Part shown: positions 23,101-33,879 of the stretch, piece by piece | How positions within the stretch are numbered: position 1 is the stretch's first letter | Layout: each line of letters begins with the position of its first letter | Assembly (NCBI GenBank): GCA_964030475.1 | Contig: CAXIPT010000009.1 | Location: 2,447,100-2,511,099, forward strand | Length of the DNA: 64,000 nt | Reading direction: 5' to 3' | DNA from: Tethya wilhelma | Lineage: Eukaryota; Porifera; Demospongiae; Tethyida; Tethyidae | The notes under the pieces: generated by a model | What the model was told of the DNA's origin: nothing | What the model saw: only the letters and a program-made list of their open reading frames with translations | Databases searched by the model: none | Program-made: the position numbers and the translations under genes

Positions 23101-24378
23101 ATATTTATAGCTCACATACTCACCACTAAGTGAAGTGTCCTGACTATGTAGTCAGCAAAGACTTGCTGCTCTATGAGTGTCACCATAAATGGCCCAAACT
23201 CCTTGCTCCCTTGCTCAGGCCAGTAGGCTTCACTCTTCTTCTGCTTTCCTTCGTTGACGTTCGTCAACATGGTGATGGTCTGGATCTTCTCTTGCCAGAC
23301 AAGACGCCAGAAATCAACAACAGTATTTGGAAGAGGAGCTAAATAAAGAATTAAAGAAAGAAAGTTTGATGCATAATATAGTGTGAGTTTCAAGTGTGTG
23401 TGTGTGTGTGTATGAAACTCACATACCTTGGACTGCAATATACCGTTTAGGCTGAGAGTAACCCTATAAAGAAAGTTGCAAAGACAACATAAGCAACTGT
23501 GACATAAACATCTGCTGGCTTCTATAGTCACCCATTTCAAATACATGTTCATTAAAATCATCATACTATAGTGAACATACGTCAATAGGGGATGCATTGA
23601 TGTAGTCATGTTGGTACTCCCAGTTGCCTGGGATGGGTTCAAGGGTCATTCTACTCTCATCATCTATAATGCAAATTCACAATAATGCATTAAAGATGTA
23701 AATTGTAAATTGACATAAGACTGATTGACTCACAGCAGGTGATGTTTCGAAATCGATTCCGTTGCCTGTTTCCAGCAAGTCTACCAATCAAAGAACGTCT
23801 GCCCTCTTCTCCAGATGGCAAGGACTAAGAAAGAAACAAACCAAAGAAGATCAACTAATTTGTGAAAGTTCTAAACATGGGTTGAAGAAGATAAGTCATA
23901 ATAAGTTGATAAGTTGTACCTGATATTCTGAAGTGAATTTGCTGTTGTCCAGTGCATGGTAGTTTGAAACATGTTCTCCAAACAACTCCTTACTGATCGG
24001 ATTTCTCATCATCTTAGGCTCATTAACCTTCTCCTCAATCTGCGGAGGCTTCTCCGTCGTATACACAACAAGTTTAGAGCATCCTTCAACATTCCCACTG
24101 TTATTGCTCACGATGAAGTCATACGTTCCACTGTGTCGTCCCTGAACTGAGGGTATAAAGAGTGAACCATTGTTGCCTATGATTCGTCCATCATTGTTTT
24201 CATTGTCCATTCTCTTTCCATTGAAAAACCATGTGATGGTCGGTTTTGGATATCCAGTGAAGTCGACATTCAAGTTGACCTGTTCTCCTTCAGAAATATG
24301 GACGTGTTTCTTGTAGTCCGTAAGGCTAGGGGCAACTGCCACTGCATGAAGAAAAGTAGAACATAATAACAATAACAA
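20182..24378 (-). CDS. Ig-domain tandem protein tyrosine phosphatase (active D1, degenerate D2)
   Basis: Fourteen exons join in phase: 23920-24341(or 24378), 23734-23824, 23581-23663, 23427-23463, 23124-23338, 22741-22913, 22459-22594, 22077-22320, 21739-21809, 21543-21677, 21323-21466, 21031-21182, 20387-20522 and 20182-20256; about 705-717 codons. The order is one I-set Ig domain ([33 protein letters not shown]), D1 and D2. D1 has [12 protein letters not shown], the WPDHGVP loop and the split signature [10 protein letters not shown]. In D2 the WPD loop reads WTSGG and the signature reads [10 protein letters not shown], so Cys is replaced by Gly and D2 should be inactive. No membrane segment lies between the Ig domain and D1. 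The start is uncertain: [16 protein letters not shown] at 24378 looks like a signal peptide, but TTCATGCAG at 24342 could be an acceptor for an upstream phase-1 exon. Confidence 0.88.
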
Positions 24379-24640
24379 TACAACAAAATACCAGCCTATT
24401 ATGCTAGGACGGTCAGCCTATTATGCTAGCATAATTCTTGATGCTCAAGAGTACCTATTATGCTCGAAATTATGCTGGCATAATCAATCAAGGCCTAACT
24501 TAAACCCATTTTATACCAACAATAACAATAACAAGAAGCATAATAGGCAGATTTGAAGCATAATTGGGCCATTCTTTGAGCATAAAGAAAGAAAAACAGG
24601 CAGAGTCTTGAGCATAATCCATCAAGGCCTAATATCGTAT
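24379..24640. repeat. cluster of short ATTATGCT/AGCATAAT repeats
   Basis: CCTATTATGCTAG and its complement recur many times. A stretch ending in ATCAAGGCCTAA occurs twice in the same orientation (near 24485 and 24620). The pattern suggests a small mobile element or remnant just upstream of the phosphatase gene. Confidence 0.45.
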
Positions 24641-24666
24641 GAACCATGCAATATGGCTAACGCATG

Positions 24667-24811
24667 AGGTAAACCGGGGTAATTTTAAATGTGGGAAGTC
24701 TGGAATGACGCAACATTTCACCGGAGTGTGGATGCAAGTAAGCTCTTTTCAAGGCGCTCAGGCAAGCTGAAGGCTCGATACCGTTAGACAAGTGCTACTC
24801 CCGGTTTACCT
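24667..24811. mobile_element. MITE-like element with terminal inverted repeats
   Basis: AGGTAAACCGGG at 24667-24678 is matched by CCCGGTTTACCT at 24800-24811, giving 12 bp perfect terminal inverted repeats around about 120 bp without an ORF. The size and structure fit a miniature inverted-repeat element. No target-site duplication was established. Confidence 0.5.
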
Positions 24812-24969
24812 TGTAGCCCGTACAGCAAAAATTATGGGTTAGCATAACAATCTTAAACTGGAATTGATATTATGAAACCTGGTGGACGAGGGTTGACAAC
24901 CGTGGCTTGGAGGCTGCCTGATGTGGTAGATTGGTCTACCTGCTGATCGCTCGCGGGCTGACTGGACTC

Positions 24970-25276
24970 TCAGTCTGGAGCACCATTGTCCGCTTGGGAG
25001 TCTCTTCTTCTGCCGCCATTGATTGCTGTCATTACCTGCTGGGCCTGGGCTCGTAAGTCTGTGCGACCTTGGGACTGGATGAGCTGTAGCAGCTCAGCCA
25101 AAGATGCTTGCCGGATAGGAATGTCGTGCTGGGTACTAGTGGACGTTGTTGTCGCTCGGCCCGTGGTCGGGCGGGTCCTGTTGGTTGAACTTGAAGCTGG
25201 CATCGCTGCCTGCGTTGTTGCTCTGCTCGAGAGACAAGGCTTGGCAGGTGCTGTCCTTTGCTTGGCTGAAAAAGCA
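24970..25276 (-). other. low-complexity ORF of unknown origin
   Basis: Minus-strand open frame starting at an ATG at 25203, possibly preceded by an acceptor at about 25270. It encodes a Thr/Ser/Arg-rich stretch (TNRTRPTTGRATTTSTSTQH) and then ASLAELLQLIQSQGRTDLRA. Local GC content is clearly higher than in the neighbours, which is unusual here. It might be a fragment of a transposable-element protein or an exon of an unseen gene. I do not recognise it. Confidence 0.25.
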
Positions 25277-25684
25277 CAGTGGCTTCAAATTGTCAGTGAA
25301 CTTTGTCAGGTACTTTGGTGCTAGCTGTTTATAGCGCTAATGAGCTTCTGTGTCCTGTGACCCATTATTAAGTATTGCCATGCGCATTGCCACACCCCCG
25401 GAAGTGGCCCCTTTGTACTGTTAACTCCATTTAAAGCGGGAGCTTTAAATGCCATACCATTACAATTTAACACTATAATAATTAAATAGTATTGAATTGT
25501 AATGGCCATGAATCATGGTCATGTGATTCTGCAAAAGTATATATGTGTAATTGCATACCTCATAATACACATAGGTATACTTCTGCAGAACATTTACAGC
25601 ATTTATATACTATATGTTCAAAGAGAAGCTTTAAATGTAGCCATATTTCCTACAATTAATGTGTACATAGCTCAGAAACTTGAA

Positions 25685-26762
25685 ATGGCTACTATGTTAA
25701 CAGTATCTGGCAAGACATGGTTGTTCATGGTGTCTCTACTGATTTCATTTCATAATGCAGTTGACTCACAACAAACAAGTAAGTCACACAAATAATAATC
25801 ATGCAGTGGGATTCAATCGAAATAATAATTGTTATGCTTGCACTGTGTAATGTACGCATAAACTATAAACAGGTGGTGTGTTAGAAAGTGAAGCTAGTGA
25901 GTTTTTTGTTGGATTTGTCCGAATCGTACAGAACAGAATACATTCTGAAACTGCAATTCGATTACACATAACAACAAATGATCCAGATCCAGTGGCTTTT
26001 ATGGTTTCAGCTCCTCACAGTGACTTCAACATTACAAGAACTGCTACCAATAGGAACTCAACTGTTGTTATACTGCCTAATTCTCTTCAGGTTGGGTCAG
26101 GAGATCTAACAGATCGAAATAAAGGAGTACACATCAAGTCTGTGGGAGACAAAAAAATCACTGTATATGGATCATTATCTTTGCTGGTCAATAGCAGTAT
26201 TGCTGTTATTGATTACTTCTTAGCATTGCCATGTACTGAGCTGGGACTAGATCAGTATACCTATTATGGAATAAACATCACAGGACCACTATTGGTGAAT
26301 TCAGTTCTCATCGTTGCCAGTGAAAACAACACTACCATAACTACCCCAACAACGACACTAACATTGAACCGTTTGCAAACGTATTGGTTTGAAATAGAAA
26401 ACACCAGTAAAATAAGTACAAGCAAACCAGTTTCTTTCTTTGTCAATGGATTCCATAGAGCTAGTGACTGCTTTGTTGATGTAGCTAACTGTGATCACTT
26501 TGTTGAACAGCAGCTACCAACAGCATTATGGGGGGACAGATTCATGGTTACTGTATCAGTTGTCACCAACTTCTTAGTGATAGCTTCTCATCATTCAACT
26601 AATGTTATGGTTAACTGTAGGAATTATACACAACCTGCAATATACCATCTAACAAAAGGAGAAAATTTTGTAAACATTGAGTCATTTGGTGGTGGATATG
26701 ATTTCTGCTTGTACGAATCATCTTGGCCAATTTTAGTTGTTAAGTTAACTGAATCTTCGCAG
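25685..26762 (+). CDS. 5' part of an adhesion-GPCR-type gene (signal peptide and half of IgGFc-like domain)
   Basis: Exon 1, 25685-25778, encodes a signal peptide ending FHNAVDSQQT. Exon 2 starts at 25873 after AAACAG and reads SGVLESEASEFFVGFVRIVQ and on through the IgGFc-binding N-terminal-like domain (HITTNDPDPVAFMVSAPHS, FVEQQLPTALWGDRFMVTV). It ends at VVKLTESSQ, where an N at 26763 is followed by unrelated repeat sequence. Sister genes continue this exon for about 450 bases. The matching continuation, with a 25 bp overlap, lies inverted at 47657-48122. The gene is therefore split by rearrangement or misassembly. The rest of the receptor is not attached here. Confidence 0.8.
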
Positions 26763-26763
26763 N

Positions 26764-28030
26764 GTTATACTGTTGTGTTGATGTAGCTAGGTATTCAGTG
26801 GGATGAACTGTGATCGTGGTGTAAATTGAGCAATTAATGTTTGGCAGACATGAAGAAACAAACATGAACAGAAACAAAAAAGAACACGGATGACTTTATT
26901 TCTTTTATGTAGCCACCCGTTGTTGTTGTAGACTACAGTAGTATGCTAAATGGTTGAAAAACTATGCCTGCACACGGCCACTGTTTGCACACAAGACAAG
27001 AACTGAATACTGTGGTCTGATGCTATGATTGTTAAAATTTTGTCAACTGTATTTTAAGCTCATCTTGCATACATGATGTGAGTATGAAGCTGTCATTCAG
27101 TCTGTAAACTTGGTGTCCATATTTACACCCATAGATATATAGGTAATCCAGAATTATATAATTATTAACACTGCATGAACTTAACTCACCACAATTCTGG
27201 CAGCTGACCCAAACACACTGAGTCTGGAGTAGAAGAAACAGTGCCCAAATAAATTTCATTTCAATCAGTTTGATCTCTCACTCTCAGTCAGTGTCCTATG
27301 AATGACTCTTTCCACAGACACTTTCCAAGCTCAATACAGTCTTCTTGTAGGACTATTAAACTTCCAAGGAAGAAGCTAGCAAACTTGCAAATAGCAGAAA
27401 ATCTACTTACTGCAGTTTCTATCCGTCTACATGTGGTGATCTCTTGTGTGGCTTCCCGCGGGCATTGCGCGGGAAAGTTGTCAATCAGACTTCAAAGTTC
27501 ACTGAAGTGAGTGAGTGGAAGACTAAATTGCGTGTCCCAGCCCATGCAAGAAAAGCCACAACATTTCCAAAACAGGAGACAAACAAACTAAGGTATGATG
27601 TAGAGCAACTTTAATTGTTTGCCAAGTGTGTGTTACCTGACAACAAATTTGAAAGAAATTTGTTGGGATACATGACTCAGCCTGCCTGACAGATAGCGGG
27701 GTGCACATTTATTAGGAGAATCTTTTAATTCCATCAATCGTCTTAGCTAGTCCATTGCTGATTTCAGTTGGTGTTGGGCAGCTTAAGAAGTCAGTATATG
27801 CTTGGCATGAATACTCAGGGGCATGCCTTCAGGCACTCAATACTGTTTATCATTGTCCACACAGATGAAAGTTGGTGAACTGGCATCACAAAGTGATATT
27901 TTGGTCGAGGGTTATCTTCAATGTACAGCACTATCTGGAGAGAAATGATTCTCAATGCTAAGAAGTAAAAGCAGAGCTCTGGATTGATTCTGTGATGGAA
28001 TTACAGAGTGGAAAGTGCAGAGGTCAGAGT
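26764..28030. repeat. direct repeat unit, copy 1
   Basis: About 1.2 kb that recurs in the same orientation at 58770-59985 with small indels. Shared landmarks include GTTATACTGTTGTGTTGATG at the left end and TTCCCGCGGGCATTGCGCGG in the middle. The left boundary coincides with the N at 26763. It contains a candidate first exon of a secreted protein (27190-27259). Confidence 0.75.
27190..27259 (-). other. candidate signal-peptide first exon
   Basis: Starts with ATG at 27257-27259, encodes MKFIWALFLLLQTQCVWVSC and QNC, and ends at a GTGAGT donor in phase 1. All the secreted-protein genes in this window use that arrangement. No downstream exon was recognised. In the second copy of the repeat (near 59173) the ATG reads GTG. 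Confidence 0.4.
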
Positions 28031-28475
28031 TCCATTAAAGTGAGTGTATGCATGCATGGTAGTTTTATTATAATACTGGATTATGTGTAATTGTAATCAT
28101 ATAATGCTTTTGCTATAGTGAATCACCCTTGTATACAGTAATAACCTTTTACCTAGCTGAAGTTAGACAAAAATGGCACTATTGTTGCTTTAATTCTTCT
28201 ACCACTCTCTTCGAGTATGTTTTTGGCCTTGCATGCAATATGTAGTCTGTCTGAGTACTCAGGCTATAATACTTTCACACTGTGTTTTCTAGATTTTAAT
28301 GTTTTGATCATAAACATTCAATGTGTCTATGGGATATTCAACCCGCTATTTCCTACTGTATGTACTACCATATGTATGTTATATAGATAAAAAACAACAA
28401 CAAAATTACACTGAATGATGCATACAGTACACTTATTATTTAACATAACCAGTCAAAATTATCAAATTATGTAAC
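28031..28475. other. intergenic region, no gene seen
   Basis: AT-rich sequence between the repeat unit and the 3' end of the receptor gene at 28476. No exon or clear repeat is recognised. Confidence 0.4.
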
Positions 28476-31400
28476 CTATTGTGAGCGCTTTCCAGTGATC
28501 TTTGTAAACCAATTCTTCCATTGATTTCGAGCTTCTTCCTTCTTGATGCCATGAAGGACAAAGAACAGCACCCCTTGAAAGGCAATAAAAATGCTGAAAA
28601 GGATCTGAAAAGCTAAAGAAAGCCCATGAACAGTGGTGTTAATAGCAGCAAGTCCTAATCCCCAACCAAGTCCAAACAGGGTGGCTAGTCCGAAACCAAT
28701 GAGGATTTGTTTTTTAACAAACTTGACGTTATCATCTTTTTGAAGTTTCCTCTGACTAGGCTGGTACATTGAGACCATGATCAGAATGAATATGATCCAG
28801 TTAATGAGGTATGTGACAACAAAAGGAGCAACAGTTCCAGCCCAAAATGGAGGCCCCACAGCTCTGCAGCTGCATAATTATATGAAAAATTATTGATATT
28901 CATACACCTAATTGAACATTATAGTCCACCATTGATTCTTACAATCCAGATTGATGGTTATTTAAAGGGGTGCTGCTTTCTGTTTCAGCATTCATTGTAG
29001 TCACCGTGGTAGCATTGCAGGTTGGCCTTGTTGATATGTAATAGTAGCTGTTTAATGGTATTACTACAATCAGTGGTGCAGCTATAGTTTAAAGAATGAA
29101 AGTACTCTTGAAGTATATAATTATAGAGTTAGTGCTGATGCATGATAGTATTACTTACACCAAACAACCAAAGCTGCTTTGAGAACAAATTTTGGTATGT
29201 GTACACGAAGCACTTTGACCAGCTTCCTATAAAGGTAGATAGCTTCCACTGTTGTCCATCCAAAGAAGACTAGCATGAAGTATTGTAGGAGAGCAGCTGC
29301 TATGCCACATATTGGAGGCACTGGTGCTGCATGTGCTCCAATTAGGAATGTAACATAGAGACACATTAGTGCAATAGACATGTTGATGAGAAGTTGACCG
29401 TGATCACTCTCTCTCAGTTGCCTTTTGTATACAAACTTCAATAGTCGAGTTAGTAAATACAGAATGCTTGTAATAATACTTACGCAGTAGTGATGTATGT
29501 GATAATAAAAGTAGCCAGACAAATTAGAGACATAGGTAGTCCAATGTATGAGATTACTTCAAGAACGAAGGTGTAGGGAGTTGGTTCCACAATTCCATAA
29601 GTAACATCCTAGTATAAACAGTAAATGTATACAATTGGCTGTCACAAACTGTATACTACTGATTTTAAGCATACTAGTAGCAATCCAAAGTGTCCTGGTT
29701 GTGTGTATTGAGCTGTTATTAGAGTGGTTTGATCATTGGCAGGGCATTTTTTGTCATCTTCAGGAGTTGCATTTCTATTTTGCACAATTTCACAGTTGTG
29801 CATAGCCCAAGAACCAAATCCATCTTATGCATGTAGAAAATTTGCATAATTTTTGTTAGGAGCCACATAATAAAGTTAATGGGAGTATTTAAGTACCCAA
29901 TTTACAAAATTACCAGCTGCATTTTGATTCCATAGTCCACACGTAATATTAAATCCTTTATTGATAGCCTATAGCAGTGTATGTAAAAAGGGGATTATAC
30001 TGAGAAGTCACTGACTGGCTCATCAGGTTAATTATACTGTTGTTGTAGGTCAACATTCTTTAAGTACCTATTACCTTTAAAAATAATTCAATTGGGTTTT
30101 GAAATTCACCCACGGAATTCTCTGAGTTGTTTACTCTCACAGACACCACAGATGAGACTAGAGTCAGGTTTTCATTTGAAGACATAAACAAGCTATCTTC
30201 TGTAATCAGTGTGTAGGAGAGTCTCTGCGTTTCATTTTCATTCAGTCCAAGATCTTGAAAGATGGTCTCTGGTATTTTCACGGCAGCAGTAACAGTGGTG
30301 TTGATAGTTTGATTTATGCCTGGTGTTGTTGAAATAGTTCTGTATTTATTGTTGAGTTCTTGATCACTACTGACTGTTAGTGTTTCCCCAGCAAAACTAG
30401 TCGTGTTAATATTTGCAATATGGAGTGCATACGATCTTTGCACAAAGGTTATGGCATTTGAAGTGTTTGGTACTTGCACGTTGTCAGTGAAATCAGTCAA
30501 AATATTGAGCAGTCTACAATTTGATAGTATAGGGTTACAAAATTGGATAATTGGACATTTTCAATGTATAAAATGTTTTTCCCTTACCTTGATGATGTTC
30601 TTGACTCTGCTTGGCTTTGAGCTATCTCGGAAGAGTTTGCAAGAATCAGGTTGTCAATGGTTACCAGGAAGTTTCGTGTGACCTATTAAAGCAGGATGAC
30701 ATAATTAATATATCACTTATTTTGAATGCATGTTCTAGCACATGCATGCAGATGTTTACATTTTCATCTTCAAGCGTAGCAGCCACTGAGCTAAGAGATT
30801 CCAACAAGGTTGTAACAGCTGATATATCAACAGCTTTAATTTGTGTGGAGTTACTTGTAGTACCAGCCAATGTTTCTGAAATCATTTCTGGATTGTTCCT
30901 TGATGTCTGTATAAACATTTTAAAGTTTACTATATGGTATAAGTAAGTTCGATGATCATTGGGTTGCATGAGTGCACTCACTAGTAAAGTTTGACATAGT
31001 TGTAGCACACTATTACTCAATCCACATTCCTCAATGATGTTGACCGGCTCCCACATGGCACCAGCTGTGTATGTCCCTCCACACTGACGTCTACCAATAA
31101 CAGTATCCATGTTTTTTTGGTCCAGTTCTAGGATGTTGTGACATGTGCAATTGTACAGAGCAAAACTTCCAATTTCAGTCTCAGGCCAATTGTATGTGAT
31201 GTTTGGATAACTCGAAGAAATTGGCTCATTGGTGATAGCTGGACATCCGCCTAGAGTATCTATTGTAAATAAATAGATGATAAGCATACATGTACCTATC
31301 ACAAAAGTTATAGTATAATATTATTGGTATAATGCAAGTATTGTAAACCAATTCATAATATATACATGCAGGCTGGTACATAATATCTACATAGGAAAAA

Positions 31401-32993
31401 GTTTATGATCACATTACACTGTGCAACATACAACAACCTGTGCTTTAACGTACAATTGATTCCTCCTGTGTATATGAATTGTAAATCCAAATAGTAGTTG
31501 TTGGATCCAGATGCTTGCAGTCCAAGTTTAGCCTCTGAATTTTCATGGTAAACATAGACTTTGTGTCTTGTCAAATCTCTCTCTATCTGCTGTAGTACAC
31601 CATATCCACATATTTCACTGTTATTGCAGTACAGCTCTGTCCATGTAAAATTTGATAGCCTTAAAACAGGTTCGTTTGATTCTGAGAAATTGTAAGCCTC
31701 TATTACAATACCTTCAGGCTGATAATATTCAGGCTCAACAAATAGATGTATGATGCAGTAAATACAATAATTATCATCGAAGTCCAACAATAGATAGTTG
31801 TTGCTGTAGTGTGTGATGGGTAATTCCAGCGACATAAAATTAGTGTCGGAGTAGGCAAAACCTCTACCAATCAATATTGGTGAAGATGATTGAAAGAAGC
31901 AATAAATATACTTTGTCTGTGAAGTGTTGACGAAATTTTCTCCCTCCTCTAAATAATAAAGTGTAGGCTCTGAATAACTTGGCAGTGTACAGCTTACTGA
32001 AAGATAAGTTGAATCGTGGGCAGCTATCACAGTAACTATGCTGTCAGAGTATACAGCCACCATGAAGGTATCCCCCCAGATCGCTGATGGTAGTTGCTGT
32101 TCTATGAACTGATCGCAGTGATTCAGATCATTAAAGCAGTGATCAGCACCAGTGGTGGCAATAACAAAAAATGAAACTGGTTTGCTTGTAGTTATCTTAC
32201 TGGTAGCCCGTATTTCAAACCAATATGTTTGAAGACTGTTCAACACCAATGTTGTTGATGGTGTAGTTACAGTTGTATTGTCTTCACATGTAGCAATGAG
32301 AATTGAACTCACTAAGAAGCTGTTTTGTCCTGTGATATTTATTCCATAGTAAATGTATTCATGAAGTCCCAGATCAGTACATGGCATTACTAAGAAATAG
32401 TCACCAGCAGAATAGTTGGCAGTTATTACAATATTAGATAGTCCATAAATGCTAATCTTTTTCTTTCTGTGAGATCTCACATGTATTCCTTTGTTTCGGT
32501 CTGTGAGATCACCTGACTCAACCTCTAGAGAGTTTGGCAATACAACAGTTGTGTAGCCTCTGTTTGTAGCAACAGCTGTAATGTTGACATCACTGTGAGG
32601 AGCTGAAACAGTGAAGGTCACGGGATCTGGGTCATTTGTTGTTATGTGTAAGCTAATTTCTGTTTTTTTGTATGGCTGGCGAGGAACGGAAATGAATCCG
32701 ACAAAAAATTCACTAGCATAGCTTTCGTATACAATGCCTGCGTGTATGCATGGATTATAATTATATGGTTAATTTAAAGACTAGTAACCTTGTAAATCAA
32801 GCCTTCCTCAGCTTAGCAATATAGAAGTGTGGCAAGGAGGGCCTGGTATATGAGGTTACAGGAACCATGCATGTATGTATGTGATCTTATGAGCTTATCA
32901 ATACTTTTTGAGATGAATTAGCTTACTTTTTCCTGACTCTGAGCCAACAATTCCATGAAATGAAATCAACAGAGATACCATAATCACCCACAT
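28476..32993 (-). CDS. adhesion GPCR with IgGFc-like, HRM, GAIN/GPS and 7TM domains
   Basis: Twelve exons join in phase to 1141 residues: 32927-32993, 31454-32737, 30982-31250, 30760-30906, 30588-30682, 30075-30513, 29914-29968, 29675-29823, 29484-29608, 29159-29421, 28943-29081 and 28476-28869. The order is signal peptide MWVIMVSLLISFHGIVGS, an IgGFc-binding N-terminal-like domain of about 430 residues, a hormone-receptor (HRM) module (RRQCGGTYTAGAMWEPVNII), a GAIN-type region, a GPS (CGLWNQN, FGSWAMHNCEIVQ, PGHFGLLL) and seven transmembrane segments (GQLLINMSIALMCLYVTFLI, LVFFGWTTVEAIYLY, LGWGLGLAAINTTVHGLSLA). It ends in a short tail, GKRSQ. TM7 with FQGVLFFVLHG is typical of adhesion GPCRs. 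Ig, EGF and SEA modules present in the neighbour are absent. It is probably a surface adhesion or ligand-sensing receptor. Confidence 0.87.
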
Positions 32994-33230
32994 CTTGCTG
33001 TTGCGTACTATATTATAGTCATATGTTTTCAGCTAGTTCACATCATGTGTTTAGTATATAGTAAAGGTGAAGGAATCTATGTGGGAGTTCACTGAGTTGT
33101 TACAGTGAATTGATGTGGACGATGTATAGACTGCAAAGAATTTGCTATCTGACCATGCAGATAACACGACATGCACCAGTATTACTACAGGTCAGAAAAG
33201 AAGCTTTACACAAAGACTAGTCTGTAGTTC

Positions 33231-33736
33231 TTAACCTTTAATGACGAATGTACTCCCAAATGCATTATGCCTATATAGCAACTGGGTGTTTACAGGTCTA
33301 TAGTCATTGCCTTCAGCTGTATCATTTTTCATCTTTAGAGATATGTTCGTCTCAGGAACCCTCTCCCAATGAACTTCTATATACTTCCATACCATCTTGT
33401 CACCAGCTGGAGTTGTGGAGTCTTCCATTTATCAAGATCTAGTACGCTTAACCACTACTTGTCCAGTTTCATGGAGGATTAGGTGTCTTCTTGGAGTCCA
33501 GGTCTGTTTTGCATGGTATTACGAGGAAACGTAGAACCTTTTGGTAGAGCGAACATGTTGTAGGTTGAGTGAGTTGCTTTTGAGTCTGTCCTAGATGTGC
33601 TCAGTGTAGAGATCACTTGGACTGAAAATTTAATGGTTAACAAACAATTCAATATAATATAATATATAATATAAAACTTAATTATTATTGTAAACTTTGA
33701 CTTTTGTAAAAGTAGTATTGTTGGGGATAAAGACAT
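33231..33736 (-). pseudogene. remnant cytoplasmic tail of a lost adhesion GPCR copy
   Basis: Minus-strand sequence reading STSRTDSKATHSTYNM, ALPKGSTFPRN and, in another frame further on, AGDKMVWKYIEVHWERVPET. These match the C-terminal tails of the receptor copies at 42.9-43.3 kb and 52.7-53.1 kb, with stops and shifts between the pieces. No 7TM exon is attached. It lies between two intact receptor genes, so a receptor copy was mostly deleted here. Confidence 0.65.
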
Positions 33737-33879
33737 GTACCACGAAACCTGTTTACAGTCGTAATTATTTTTAAGTTAAACAAAGCTAGTAAGAGCATGT
33801 TATTACTAAACAAAGGACAGAAAATGCACACACACACAGCGTTAAGTTGCAAACATACAGTCAGAAGTTAAATTTATTT

